DNA from: JARRKC01 sp037388505
GTDB lineage: Bacteria; Acidobacteriota; UBA6911; RPQK01; JAPXNP01
Direction: 5' to 3'
NCBI GenBank assembly: GCA_037388505.1
Contig: JARRKC010000004.1
Location: 558,001 to 622,000 of the forward strand
Length of the DNA: 64,000 bases
Every line of letters begins with the position of its first letter. Position 1 is the first letter of the stretch. Positions 15,926-24,374 of the stretch are shown here, in pieces. The notes below the pieces were generated by a model. That model did no database searches. It saw nothing but the letters and a program-made list of their open reading frames with translations, and was not told where the DNA came from. A program made the translations under genes and the position numbers.

Positions 15926-16273
15926 TTAGCTCGATCCTCCCTCCCCCGAACGACCTCCACGGCCCTCGAAGACGAAGTCCGAGACCCACAGATCACGAAT
16001 CAGAGCCATGTTCGCGGGCGAGCGAAAAGGCGGCTCGTATTGGCTCTGCTTGAAGAGCGCAAGGACGCGCTCGGTCCCCACCTGGTCGATCCTCCAGGCC
16101 GACGAATCGGTGAACTCCCAGCGAGCCAGGCCCTCATTGAAGTCATCCTGGAAGACCAGTGGAAGTCCGTCCCTTTCTGCGGATAACTGCTCGACCCAGG
16201 GGATCATGAACGAGGTCAGGAGGAACCAGCCGGCGACGAGGCAAATCCCAGTCCTTACGTGGTTCGCTGTCAT
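15926..16273 (-). CDS. Truncated secreted protein, N-terminal part of a DUF1080/LamG-like domain
   Basis: 115-aa frame with a signal or anchor (VRTGICLVAGWFLLTSFM, about 6-25), then VFQDDFNEGLARWEFTDSSA and YEPPFRSPANMALIRDLWVSDFVFEG. This is the opening of a concanavalin-like domain of the type found in secreted carbohydrate-related DUF1080 proteins, which normally run about 200 residues further. Here the frame turns into low-complexity GRGGRSGEGGSS and stops just before the operator of the toxin-antitoxin pair. I infer that the 3' part was lost when that module arrived. Probably non-functional. Confidence 0.55.
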   Translation of the reverse strand: MTANHVRTGICLVAGWFLLTSFMIPWVEQLSAERDGLPLVFQDDFNEGLARWEFTDSSAWRIDQVGTERVLALFKQSQYEPPFRSPANMALIRDLWVSDFVFEGRGGRSGEGGSS

Positions 16274-16450
16274 ACGTGCAATTCTCTCTCGCCAAACGGA
16301 GAGGCACAACCGATGTGGGACCCGCGGTGCATGCGGTGGATGCTTCCAACCCTGCCCACCATCGTCATTCGCGCGATGAGCGAGATTCGCTGGAGTCATC
16401 GGGACTGCCCGCCAGCGAATCGCGCGGATTCCGCGAATCAGACTCCCGGT

Positions 16451-17020
16451 TCACGGTCTCGTCAGGGACGAGGACAGGGCCGGGTCGACGTTTCGAAGGA
16501 ATTGGACATATTCCTCGTACTGCCCGGACAGCCATTCCGACAGTTCAACCTCAGGATGCCGAGCATACTCGTCGACGGTCTGGACCAGCCTGTCCCGGGT
16601 CGCACGCAGCTGTCCGGTCAGGCTTTCCTGGAACGTCCGCAACGCCCGGACCGTCCCCCGTGTCTCCGATCCGGTTGATTCGTGAGGATCGAAATCCGGA
16701 TACCGTGAGAGAAACAATGCCAGTATCCGTGGATCGGGATCCGTCGCGAGGCCCCAAAGACGGCTTCGGAGTTCGGCAAGAACCTCTCGATGATCGGCCG
16801 AAGTGCGATCGGTCGAGTCCTTCCAGAGAGGCAGGGCTCTTTCGTATATAACCGTCCTTCCCCATTCGATTCCGAGCAGCCGGGCGACCGAGTCGAGCTC
16901 TCCTTCGAAAGTCCCGTCGGAAAAGACCACGGCAGCAAAGAAGAACCATGCGTTCCTTCTGGATATCCGCTGCAACAGGGACTGCCCGGGCAGAAGCAGA
17001 GGCTCTCGAGACCCGAAGCG
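16451..17020 (-). pseudogene. 3' fragment of a gene interrupted by an in-frame TAG
   Basis: Directly after the TAG at 17023-17021 the same frame continues without a break (RFGSREPLLLPGQSLLQ, then NAWFFFAAVVFSDGTFEGEL) to a stop at 16451, about 189 codons. There is no ATG with a sensible Shine-Dalgarno at its beginning; the first possible start is a TTG at 16975. The block FxAVVFSDGTFEG is typical of the C-terminal half of a secreted hypothetical family whose N-terminal half is the preceding frame. So this is best read as the second half of one gene of about 385 codons. It could be expressed by readthrough or re-initiation; otherwise it is dead. Confidence 0.6.
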
Positions 17021-17608
17021 CTAGACGATGCCGCTTTGCGTTCCGAAGGCCAGGCTCCGCACCGCCTTTGTCGAGGCGTTCACAATTTCGATCAAGAAGA
17101 ACCCTCTCGTTTCTGTGACCTTGCCGACCTCGATCGATTTCACTCCGTAATCCTCGATCCGAAGATTCGCCGGCTCGTCGGGCGCGTTGGGTCGCAGGAC
17201 GAATTTGGCCGTGAGACCGCCTCTGAGCCCCTCGACGAGCACGGGATGATCCAGCTCGAGCGGATAGCTTCCGATCTCGCTCGTCTTGAGCTGCTCCAAG
17301 AGCTCGGAGGTCAGGTTCACGCCAAGCGGCAGGATGCCGTATTCCCGTACATGAAGGACCACCCGATCATTGGTGGCCCAAACGAGCTCGATCGCAAGAA
17401 GGGCTGAGGCAGTGTACCGGGAAGAAAGACCGACTGTCCTCTTGATGTCTTGACCCTGCGTCACGGGAATGAATTCCGGTTGTCCGGACGGCTCGAGGTT
17501 TACCTCCAGAACGAGTTCCGAGAGTTCGTCGTCGAAGGTTTGCGCCACCCCTGCAGTCAACGGCACAACGCTCAGAAACGTCATGGCGAGGGCCAGGATG
17601 TGAGCCAT
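17021..17608 (-). CDS. Secreted hypothetical protein, 5' part of a gene ended by an in-frame TAG
   Basis: 195 codons from ATG 17608, fixed by AGGAGGTGTCCT just upstream. Signal peptide about 1-22 (MAHILALAMTFLSVVPLTAG). The mature part looks like a beta-rich domain ending IEIVNASTKAVRSLAFGTQS before TAG. The frame continues beyond TAG into a family-like C-terminal half, see 16451-17020. Function of the family unknown. The gap upstream (17609-18334) should carry its promoter. Confidence 0.65.
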   Translation of the reverse strand: MAHILALAMTFLSVVPLTAGVAQTFDDELSELVLEVNLEPSGQPEFIPVTQGQDIKRTVGLSSRYTASALLAIELVWATNDRVVLHVREYGILPLGVNLTSELLEQLKTSEIGSYPLELDHPVLVEGLRGGLTAKFVLRPNAPDEPANLRIEDYGVKSIEVGKVTETRGFFLIEIVNASTKAVRSLAFGTQSGIV

Positions 17609-18117
17609 AGGACACCTCCTACGGAAATAGATGCGCCTTAATTCTTTCGTCATTTTCCGATACCTGTCATCCATTTTCTTCAATTACCGGACAAAATCGG
17701 AGCATTCCTGCCCTGAGCGGCTTTTCCTCGGATTGGATTGACGCCCGGCAGACCGAAGATCTGCAAATCAGAACACGAACGAAGTGAGTGAACCCTGGAA
17801 GGCTGCTGATCCCCTTTCTTGCCGCCCCTCTACAACCACAAGCGGCAACTGTGCGGGCCCGGCGGACGGTTGGTCTCTCGGAGAACAGCGAGTCCGGGGC
17901 GACTGGAATTCCGTGTGGCACTCGCTGACAATCATGCACTGAACCGCACGCTGTCCGGATTTTGCGGAAATCCGCACAGCAGGTCATGCCCTGAAACCCC
18001 GAGCCAAAGCTCTTGGACCTCGGAACTCTGAACTCGGGGGCGTGTTGCTCAAACCCCTTGGACCCTGCCTTGACCCTTGTCGCCTGGCTGTCGAGACCTG
18101 CAGATCCCATTCCACCC

Positions 18118-18190
18118 TAAGACGCAAAGGTCGCAAAGGACTTCAAAAGCAAAGCAAACCTTTGCGCTCTCTGCGGCTTTGCGTGAGATC
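18118..18190. repeat. CGCAAAG-type intergenic repeat
   Basis: Begins TAAGACGCAAAGGTCGCAAA and ends CTCTGCGGCTTTGCGTGAG; arms are complementary (CGCAAAGG / CTTTGCG), with a GC-rich tail GATCGAACCGCCGAGG also seen after the 15087 copy. Confidence 0.6.
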
Positions 18191-18282
18191 GAACCGCCGA
18201 GGTTACGCGCGTAAACCGAGATTTCAAGCCAAACCGGGCCTGGCCCCATTTGGGCAACACGCCCTCGGAACCTGACACGCTG

Positions 18283-18312
18283 TTGACTCTTCCGCAGACC
18301 GGGCTGTAGCGT
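18283..18312 (+). promoter_or_regulatory. Candidate promoter of the bglX-like gene
   Basis: TTGACT (18283-18288), 18-bp spacer, TAGCGT (18307-18312); the gene then has its own AAAGGAG Shine-Dalgarno. Moderate match to a sigma-70 promoter. Confidence 0.35.
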
Positions 18313-18334
18313 AGTCCACTTCAAAGGAGTTGCC

Positions 18335-20671
18335 ATGCCGATCAAACCGTGCCGTCGGTCTCGCTCATCAAATTCGCCTCACTCCGGCCGGGTTTTTCAC
18401 TTAGCCCTCGCCGGCCTCCTCTTCGTTTTCGCCCTGGCGTCGGGAGCATCAGTTTGGGCACAGGCGTCGCTCAGTGATGAACAGATTTCGCAGAAGGTCG
18501 AGGCGCTGCTGTCTCGGATGACCCTGGAGGAGAAGATCGGCCAGCTGACACAGATCGCCGGCGGGTTGCTGCCCGGAGCCAATCCCGAGGAGGTCGTTCG
18601 GAAGGGCGGAGCCGGTTCGATCCTCTGGCTCAACGACACCAAACGGTTCAATGAGATCCAGCACGTGGCGGTGGAGGAATCCCGGCTTCATATCCCGGTT
18701 TTGTTCGGCCTGGATGTCATCCACGGCTACCGGACGATCTTCCCCGTCCCGCTCGCCATGGCGGCTTCCTGGGATCCCAAGGTCGAAGAGAAGGCCCAGA
18801 CGATCGCGGCGCGGGAAGCCCGGGCCGCCGGTATTCACTGGACCTTTGGACCGATGGTCGATATCGCCCGGGATGCCCGCTGGGGCCGGATCGTGGAAGG
18901 GGCGGGAGAAGACCCCTACCTCGGCTCCGCCATGGCGGCGGCTCAGGTTCGGGGGTTCCAAGGGCCCTCGCTGGGAACCGCACCCGATCGCGTCGTGGCC
19001 TGTGCCAAGCACTTCGCCGGTTACGGAGCTGCCGAAGGTGGCCGCGACTATGATTCCGTCTACATTCCGGAATCGCGCATGCGGAACGTCTATCTTCCGC
19101 CCTTCCAGGCAGCGGTCAAGGCAGGTGTGGGGACCTTCATGAGCGCCTACATGGACTTGAACAATGTTCCGGCGGCCGGAAACCGGTGGCTTCTCCGACA
19201 GATCCTGCGGGACGAGTGGGGCTTCCAGGGCTTCGTCGTCAGCGATGCCATGGCGGTGGGCAATTTGGTCATCCAGGGATTTGCGGCCGATCCTCGCGAC
19301 GCGGCCTACCGGGCTCTCACAGCGGGCCTCGACATGGATATGGCGAGCGGGACCTATCCGAAGAATCTCCCGGATCTCGTCCGGGACGGGAAGATTACGA
19401 TGGCCCAGATCGACGACGCCGTGCGCCCCATTCTGGCGGTCAAGTTCAAGATGGGCCTGTTCGAGAATCCCTACACCGACGAATCGCGCGTCGAACAGGT
19501 GTTGAGCAATCCTGAACACCGGGCCTATGCGCGGGAGGCAGCGCAACGGAGTATGGTCCTATTGCGAAACGAAGGTGGGCTGCTGCCCCTGAGCAAATCA
19601 ATCTCCTCGGTCGCCGTCATCGGCCCGTTGTCCGACTCGAAGGCCGATACTGAGGGCTCCTGGCTCGTATTCGGCCATCAACCCGCCGCTGTGACAGTAC
19701 TGGAAGGGATCCGCAACAAGCTGGGGCAGTCGGTTCGCATCGAACACGCCAACGGCCCCGACATCAAACGGGACATTCCCTCGTTCTTCGACGCATTCGC
19801 GACGGGTCCCAAGAAGCCCGAGCAGACTCCGGAACAGGCGCAGACCGCCTATGATGAGGCTGTCGCGGCCGCTCGGAAGGCGGATGTCGTTGTCATGGTC
19901 CTGGGCGAACTGGCCAACATGAGCGGCGAAGCCGCGTCTCGAGCACACCTCGGTCTGCCGGGCAGGCAGGAGGAGCTGCTGGAGGAGGTGGTCGGACTGG
20001 GCAAACCGGTCGCCCTGGTCCTGATCAACGGGCGGCCCTTGAGCATTTCCTGGGCAGCCGAACACGTTCCGGCGATACTGGAGGCCTGGGAGCCGGGGAG
20101 CGAAGGCGGCAACGCAGTGGCCGATGTTCTCTTCGGCGACGTCAACCCGGGTGGCAAGCTACCCGCTACGTTTCCCCGAAGCGGGGCCCAAGAGCCGCTC
20201 TACTACGCCCACAACTTGACCCATCAGCCTGCCGGCTCTCAGATGTATCAGTCCCGCTATTGGGACGGACCGACAGAGCCCCTGTATCCTTTCGGATACG
20301 GACTCAGCTACACGACCTTTGAATTCAGCAATCTCCAGACCGAGCGGGCCGAGATCAGGGTCGGTGATCGAGTCGGGATCTCCGTCGACGTCAAGAACAT
20401 CGGGAAGGTAGCCGGCGACGAAGTCGTCCAGATCTACATTCATCAGAAGGCCGGCAGCGACTCACGTCCGGTTCGCCAGCTGAAGGGATTTCACCGGATC
20501 CACCTGGCCCCCGGCGAGCAGCAGGCCGTCACGCTGACTCTCGGTCCGGATGAACTGGGCTACTGGAGCACCAGCCAGGGCAAATGGATTCAGGAAGCCG
20601 CGACCTTCGATATCTGGGCGGGAGGAGACTCGACGGCCGACCTGCATGCAAGCCTGAAGGTCGTACCCTGA
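18335..20671 (+). CDS. bglX: Secreted beta-glucosidase, glycoside hydrolase family 3 (BglX-like)
   Basis: 778-aa multidomain GH3 enzyme, the usual length for BglX. Order: signal peptide (about 18-45), (beta/alpha)8 domain with DVIHGYRTIFPVPLAMAASW near residue 125 and the nucleophile Asp in GFVVSDAMAV near 305, the alpha/beta sandwich domain (SMVLLRNEGGLLPLSK), and a C-terminal fibronectin type III-like domain (YWDGPTEPLYPFGYGLSYTT, then GDEVVQIYIHQ). It releases terminal glucose from beta-glucosides in the periplasm. The start has an AAAGGAG box. Second GH3 gene in the window, suggesting use of plant- or microbial-wall glycans. No transporter is linked. Confidence 0.92.
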   Translation: MPIKPCRRSRSSNSPHSGRVFHLALAGLLFVFALASGASVWAQASLSDEQISQKVEALLSRMTLEEKIGQLTQIAGGLLPGANPEEVVRKGGAGSILWLNDTKRFNEIQHVAVEESRLHIPVLFGLDVIHGYRTIFPVPLAMAASWDPKVEEKAQTIAAREARAAGIHWTFGPMVDIARDARWGRIVEGAGEDPYLGSAMAAAQVRGFQGPSLGTAPDRVVACAKHFAGYGAAEGGRDYDSVYIPESRMRNVYLPPFQAAVKAGVGTFMSAYMDLNNVPAAGNRWLLRQILRDEWGFQGFVVSDAMAVGNLVIQGFAADPRDAAYRALTAGLDMDMASGTYPKNLPDLVRDGKITMAQIDDAVRPILAVKFKMGLFENPYTDESRVEQVLSNPEHRAYAREAAQRSMVLLRNEGGLLPLSKSISSVAVIGPLSDSKADTEGSWLVFGHQPAAVTVLEGIRNKLGQSVRIEHANGPDIKRDIPSFFDAFATGPKKPEQTPEQAQTAYDEAVAAARKADVVVMVLGELANMSGEAASRAHLGLPGRQEELLEEVVGLGKPVALVLINGRPLSISWAAEHVPAILEAWEPGSEGGNAVADVLFGDVNPGGKLPATFPRSGAQEPLYYAHNLTHQPAGSQMYQSRYWDGPTEPLYPFGYGLSYTTFEFSNLQTERAEIRVGDRVGISVDVKNIGKVAGDEVVQIYIHQKAGSDSRPVRQLKGFHRIHLAPGEQQAVTLTLGPDELGYWSTSQGKWIQEAATFDIWAGGDSTADLHASLKVVP

Positions 20672-20683
20672 GGCCGCACCGTA

Positions 20684-20717
20684 CCGGAGACAGGAGACCG
20701 GAGACAGGAGACCGGAG
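20684..20717 (+). repeat. Tandem CCGGAGACAGGAGA repeat
   Basis: About two and a half copies of a 14-bp purine-rich unit directly after the GH3 gene. Similar purine-rich tandem DNA lies at 44317-44407. Confidence 0.6.
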
Positions 20718-20801
20718 AAGCGTCCCGCCCCGGGCCGAGGGAGGTGAGAGCCGGAAACTCCAGAAGGGGAGTCCCGGTTGTCGACGTTTGCAGAGCCGAT
20801 T

Positions 20802-20888
20802 TCACGCAAGAGACCGCAAAGATCGCCGGGGCTCCAAAGCAAAGAAGTCCTTTGCGTGCTTTGCGTTTTGGCGGCTTCGCGTGGAGTC
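20802..20888. repeat. CGCAAAG-type intergenic repeat
   Basis: Contains CACGCAAGAGACCGCAAAG and CTTTGCGTGCTTTGCGTT, ending GCGGCTTCGCGTGGAGTC. Shares the AAAGCAAAGAA core with 15188-15247. Confidence 0.6.
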
Positions 20889-21099
20889 AGCTCTGATCGG
20901 TCTGAATCCTCGAAGCAAGCATGGGTCTTCTCCGCTTCAGAGACATCGACAGACGCTCCCGGCTTCGGGAATCGACAGTCCCAATGGCGGGCTCCATTCG
21001 GCCGGCGGAATTGTGTCCACCGGCGTCCCGCGCCGGCTCACGCGTCCCGCAGGGAATCGTTGCGCAATCCAATGGTGTTGTCCAGCCTCAGTCGAAGCT

Positions 21100-21134
21100 T
21101 TGACGCTATAACGTCGCAACGTCATACTTGAACC
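21100..21134 (+). promoter_or_regulatory. Promoter and operator of the third toxin-antitoxin pair
   Basis: TTGACG (21100-21105), 17-bp spacer, CATACT (21123-21128), 6 nt, ATG at 21135. TGACG...CGTCA and repeated ACGTC motifs within the spacer form a plausible repressor site. Confidence 0.55.
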
Positions 21135-21368
21135 ATGAAAGAGGCTGCAAGGAGAGCCACGGTCTATTTCGATCCTCAAATCCACAAGGCACTGCGGATC
21201 AAAGCGGCGGCGACGGAAAGGTCGCTTTCGGAGATCGTGAATGAAGCCGTTCGACTCGCCTTGGCCGAGGATGCAGACGACCTTCGAGCCTTCGATGAGC
21301 GTGCGAATGAGCCCAATCTGTCCTTTGAAGACGTTCTCGAAGATTTAAGGAAGCGTGGCAAGATATAG
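21135..21368 (+). CDS. CopG/RHH-type antitoxin
   Basis: 77-aa ribbon-helix-helix antitoxin: ATVYFDPQIHKALRIKAAAT, then RSLSEIVNEAVRLALAED, followed by an acidic C-terminal tail (ANEPNLSFEDVLEDLRKRGK) that would neutralise the basic toxin. Overlaps the toxin gene by 14 bp. No Shine-Dalgarno; the -10 box ends 6 nt before the ATG. Confidence 0.85.
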   Translation: MKEAARRATVYFDPQIHKALRIKAAATERSLSEIVNEAVRLALAEDADDLRAFDERANEPNLSFEDVLEDLRKRGKI

Positions 21369-21612
21369 ACTCCTCATCAAGCCATCGGCTGCGAAGGAAC
21401 TGGAGAACATCTCGAAACGGGACCGAACCCAACTCGTTCGGAGGATCGAGAAACACGCGGACGAACCGAGGTGCATGCAGTCTGAGAAACTCTCCGGTCG
21501 GGACCGCTATCGCGTGCGTCAGGGTCGATGCCGTATTCTCTATTCGATCGATGATGAACAGATTATTGTCGTCGTCGTGAAGATCGGCCACCGCAATGAC
21601 GTCTACCGCTGA
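21355..21612 (+). CDS. RelE/ParE-family toxin
   Basis: 85-aa basic protein of the RelE/ParE superfamily: MARYRLLIKPSAAKELENIS, KRDRTQLVRRIEKH, then LSGRDRYRVRQGRCRILYSI and VVVKIGHRNDVYR. The C-terminal Arg/His/Tyr pattern fits RelE-type mRNA interferases, although ParE (gyrase poison) cannot be excluded by eye. Paired with the RHH antitoxin. An exonuclease gene starts at its stop codon. Confidence 0.87.
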   Translation: MARYRLLIKPSAAKELENISKRDRTQLVRRIEKHADEPRCMQSEKLSGRDRYRVRQGRCRILYSIDDEQIIVVVVKIGHRNDVYR

Positions 21613-21613
21613 G

Positions 21614-22237
21614 ATGATGAGATCCTTTGTCGCCGTCGACGTTGAGACGGCAAACACCGATCCCGCCAGCATCTGCCAGATTGGTCTCGTTCGAGTCGAG
21701 AACGGATCCGTCCGCGACGACTGGACCACCCTGATCGATCCGGAGTGCGGCTTCCACGACGGAAACATGGCGATTCACGGGATTACTCCGTCGATGGTCC
21801 TGGGTCAGCCACGGTTCTCCGATCTGGCCATGGAACTTCGACGGTTCGTCGGCCCCAGGGTCGTCGCCAGTCACACCGGTTTCGACCGGGTCGCCCTGGC
21901 GCGTGCTTACAGGCGCTACGGCTTCGAGTTTCCCGATTGGCCGTGGCTCGACACGGCCCGGGTCGTACGGCGTACCTGGGCACAGTTCTCGAAACGGGGT
22001 TACGGTCTGGCCAACGTGGCGGCCCACTGTGGGATCACGTTCGGTCATCACGACGCGGGGGAGGATGCCCGAGCGGCCGCGCTGATCCTCGTCCACGCGA
22101 TGGACGAAACAGGCCTGGACGTCACAGGCTGGATGGCGCGCGTCCAGCAGCCGATCCACCCCCGGAGGGCTCGGATCCACAGGGATGGTCGAGGCTCAGA
22201 ACACCAAGGGGATTCCCAGGCCCCATCTCGAACATGA
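21614..22237 (+). CDS. DnaQ-like 3'-5' exonuclease
   Basis: About 207-aa DEDDh exonuclease. Exo I is in FVAVDVETAN (Asp and Glu binding metal), followed by CQIGLVRVENG, HGITPSMV, Exo II around ASHTGFDRVAL, and the Exo III His-Asp in TFGHHDAGEDARAAA. It resembles the DNA polymerase III epsilon proofreading domain in a stand-alone form; likely in repair or RNA turnover. ATG 21614 follows the toxin stop by 1 nt; an ATG at 21596 would overlap it. The C-terminal 40 residues (RIHRDGRGSEHQGDSQ) look non-homologous. Co-transcribed with the toxin-antitoxin pair, perhaps by chance. Confidence 0.82.
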   Translation: MMRSFVAVDVETANTDPASICQIGLVRVENGSVRDDWTTLIDPECGFHDGNMAIHGITPSMVLGQPRFSDLAMELRRFVGPRVVASHTGFDRVALARAYRRYGFEFPDWPWLDTARVVRRTWAQFSKRGYGLANVAAHCGITFGHHDAGEDARAAALILVHAMDETGLDVTGWMARVQQPIHPRRARIHRDGRGSEHQGDSQAPSRT

Positions 22238-22374
22238 GGCGCAGTTTGATTCGCGCCTTCAGCACTTTCACCTCTCTATCCAGCCAGCCTGGGCCGGGCG
22301 GCCCCGGCTCTCGGATGAATCACGCCCTTGGCGTAGTCGCGATAACGATAGTTCCGACGACTCGCTCGATCATG

Positions 22375-22403
22375 TTGTCCGTTTGCCTGATACGGCGTAG
22401 GCT
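22375..22403 (+). promoter_or_regulatory. Candidate promoter of the polysaccharide-lyase-like gene
   Basis: TTGTCC (22375-22380), 17-bp spacer, TAGGCT (22398-22403), then 9 nt to the ATG at 22413. Confidence 0.35.
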
Positions 22404-22412
22404 TTTTACGGG

Positions 22413-23213
22413 ATGACAGGCAAGCGCCGTGCGGTTTTCTGGATTCTGCTGGCCTTCGCCGGGTGCCTGTCCTGCGTCGCGAAGAATCCGCCCGAGCAAC
22501 TGTTCGACGGTTTCGAGGGACCGACCGTTGGGGAGTTCTGGCTTCCGGGATCCTACGGGAGCGGCCGCTATGCTTCCGGAGCCGTCACCGTTTCGGATCG
22601 ATTCGCCCGCACCGGTAGACGCTCGGTGCAGATCACCCTGCATGAAGGTGACATCCGGCAGGACGGCGGCAACGGTAAGCTCACCGAACGTGCCGAGTTG
22701 GACTCGGGTGCGTATCGGCTGCTCGACTCAGACATCTTCTGCGGTTTTTCATTCCTCATTCCTCGGGGCTTCCCGGTCATCGACGATCGGCTGGTCATCG
22801 CCCAGTGGAAACAGAAGGGCGTCGCAAGCCCCATTGTCGCCCAACGCTATCGAGCCGGAAGGCACTATTTCACGATTCACTCCCCAGGGGACTCGGCGCT
22901 CGAATACGACCTTCCCCCGATCGATTTCGACCGGTGGAACGATATGATCTATCGTGTCCGTTTTTCCGGACGAAGGGACGGACTCGTCGAAGTCTGGATG
23001 AACGGAACCCGGGTGCTCTCCTGGGAGGGAACCACGGCGGATGCCGCCGGAAGGGACGCGTTCTACAACAAGATCGGCCTTTACCGCGATCGGTGGCGTG
23101 AGCCGATGACGATCTTCTTCGACAACTATACCTTGGGGAAGAGCCTCGTGAAGGTCGACCCGTCGCGGTTCGACGAAAAATCGACGGCGGAGAGAATGCC
23201 AATGGACAGGTGA
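22413..23213 (+). CDS. Lipoprotein with polysaccharide-lyase-like (heparin lyase I type) jelly-roll domain
   Basis: 266 aa. N-terminus ILLAFAGC with a lipobox-like Cys18 suggests an outer-membrane or periplasmic lipoprotein. The mature part matches the jelly-roll lyase family seen in heparin lyase I / Polysacc_lyase proteins: DGFEGPTVGEFW, RSVQITLHEGD, GKLTERAELDSG, IAQWKQKG, HYFTIHSPGD and YNKIGLYRDRW near the end. Such proteins cleave uronic-acid polysaccharides, but catalytic residues are poorly conserved in the family and activity is unproven here. Its stop overlaps a GTG of the next frame (GTGA), so it is probably co-expressed with the DUF362 protein. Confidence 0.7.
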   Translation: MTGKRRAVFWILLAFAGCLSCVAKNPPEQLFDGFEGPTVGEFWLPGSYGSGRYASGAVTVSDRFARTGRRSVQITLHEGDIRQDGGNGKLTERAELDSGAYRLLDSDIFCGFSFLIPRGFPVIDDRLVIAQWKQKGVASPIVAQRYRAGRHYFTIHSPGDSALEYDLPPIDFDRWNDMIYRVRFSGRRDGLVEVWMNGTRVLSWEGTTADAAGRDAFYNKIGLYRDRWREPMTIFFDNYTLGKSLVKVDPSRFDEKSTAERMPMDR

Positions 23214-23230
23214 CCGTAAGGAGACTAGGC

Positions 23231-24340
23231 ATGTCCTCAAACACCGATCATGAAGCCCGGCTCGAGGCCAACAAGGCAATCGTCAGACGCATACTCGCGG
23301 ACTTCATCAAGTCCGCTACGGTAGCCACGCTGGGCTTGACCGCCGGTCTCTCGGCCGCACCGCCCAGACCGGTCGTCAGCATCGTCCGGATACCGAATGA
23401 CAACACCGAGTATGCCGTCGAAAAGGCGATCGACCTGCTCGGAGGGATCGCCGATGTCACGGCAGGTAAGAACAGCATCCTGCTGAAGCCCAACCTGGTC
23501 TCCGAAGACCCCCGATCCACGACCAAACGGCCTGTCGTTCACGCGCTCGCAAAGCTGATGAAGAGTGCCGGCAAGGAGGTCCTGATCGGTGAGGGCTCGG
23601 CAGCAGCCGGCAACTTCAATGTCAAGAACGGCGTGATCTATCGAACCCGGAAGGAAGACATCCTGGATCCGATGCAGCAGTACGTCTTCGATCAGCTAGG
23701 TTACTCTGACCTGGCGCGGTCGATGCAGATTCCTTTGATCAACCTGCACTCCGGTGACCTCGTCGATGTGCCGGTACCGAACGGTCTGGCGCATCAGAAA
23801 CTCACGCTTCACAAGTCGCTGACGGATGTCGACCTGCTGTGCTCCGTGCCGATGATGAAGACCCATGTTCTGGCCACGGTGACCCTGGGCATGAAGAACC
23901 TGATCGGCCTGTACCCTGGAACCGTCTATTATTCGGTCAGGTCCTGGTTGCACGATCAGGCAGCCGAGAAGGGGTCTGCCGGCATCGCTTTCGAGATTCT
24001 GGATATGGTCCGGGCCAACAAGCTGGGCCTGGTCGTCGTCGACGCTTCCATGGCCATGGAAGGAGACGGACCGTCGATGGGCCAGCTCGTGAAGATGGAT
24101 CTGATCATTGCCGGAACCCATCCTCTGGCCACCGACATGGTGGCTGCAAAAGTCATGGGATTCGAGGCGGAGGAGGTCCCGACTTTCGTCTGGGCACAGA
24201 AGCTGGGAATGGGACCGGCGACGATCTCCGATGTCGAGATTCGCGGCGAGAAAGTCGAGAGTGTTCAACGCAGATTTGTGCGGCCGAACGTCATCCCTTG
24301 GACTTCGATCAACAAGTTCTGGGGTGTGCAGGAGCTGTAG
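23231..24340 (+). CDS. Exported DUF362-domain protein
   Basis: 369 aa. N-terminal export-like segment with an Arg pair (VRRILADFIKSATVATLG), then the DUF362 domain: KNSILLKPNLVSEDPRSTTK, RPVVHALAKLMKSAG, SVPMMKTHVLATVTLGMKNL, LGLVVVDASMAMEGDGPSMG, HPLATDMVAAKVMGF. DUF362 proteins often accompany ferredoxins; no CX2CX2C cluster is visible here. Function unknown. I chose ATG 23231 for its AAGGAG at 7 nt; a GTG at 23210 overlapping the previous stop is the alternative. Confidence 0.8.
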   Translation: MSSNTDHEARLEANKAIVRRILADFIKSATVATLGLTAGLSAAPPRPVVSIVRIPNDNTEYAVEKAIDLLGGIADVTAGKNSILLKPNLVSEDPRSTTKRPVVHALAKLMKSAGKEVLIGEGSAAAGNFNVKNGVIYRTRKEDILDPMQQYVFDQLGYSDLARSMQIPLINLHSGDLVDVPVPNGLAHQKLTLHKSLTDVDLLCSVPMMKTHVLATVTLGMKNLIGLYPGTVYYSVRSWLHDQAAEKGSAGIAFEILDMVRANKLGLVVVDASMAMEGDGPSMGQLVKMDLIIAGTHPLATDMVAAKVMGFEAEEVPTFVWAQKLGMGPATISDVEIRGEKVESVQRRFVRPNVIPWTSINKFWGVQEL

Positions 24341-24374
24341 CTCGGCGGCGTGGTATCCCCAGGAAGGAGAATCC

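Larger units (their letters stand above)
17609..18334. other. Intergenic region between divergent genes, with repeats
   Basis: 726 bp without a gene I can support; short frames here have no start signals or recognisable sequence. 18014-18036 has a GAACTCGG-type stretch (CTCGGAACTCTGAACTCGG), 18118-18190 a CGCAAAG-type repeat, and 18283-18312 a candidate promoter for the GH3 gene. Confidence 0.5.
20672..21134. other. Intergenic region with tandem and dispersed repeats
   Basis: 463 bp. 20684-20717 is a tandem CCGGAGACAGGAGA repeat; 20802-20888 is a CGCAAAG-type repeat; the last 35 bp are the promoter of the third toxin-antitoxin pair. I see no gene. Confidence 0.5.

Noticed and set aside
16551..16949. 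132-aa minus-strand frame with an SD-like GAAGGA before ATG 16949
   Set aside because: Arg/Gly/Pro-rich shadow frame; the other frame has family-like sequence continuing the upstream gene.
17667..18110. 147-aa minus-strand frame in the gap before the GH3 gene
   Set aside because: Contains repeat DNA and no recognisable protein features or start signals.
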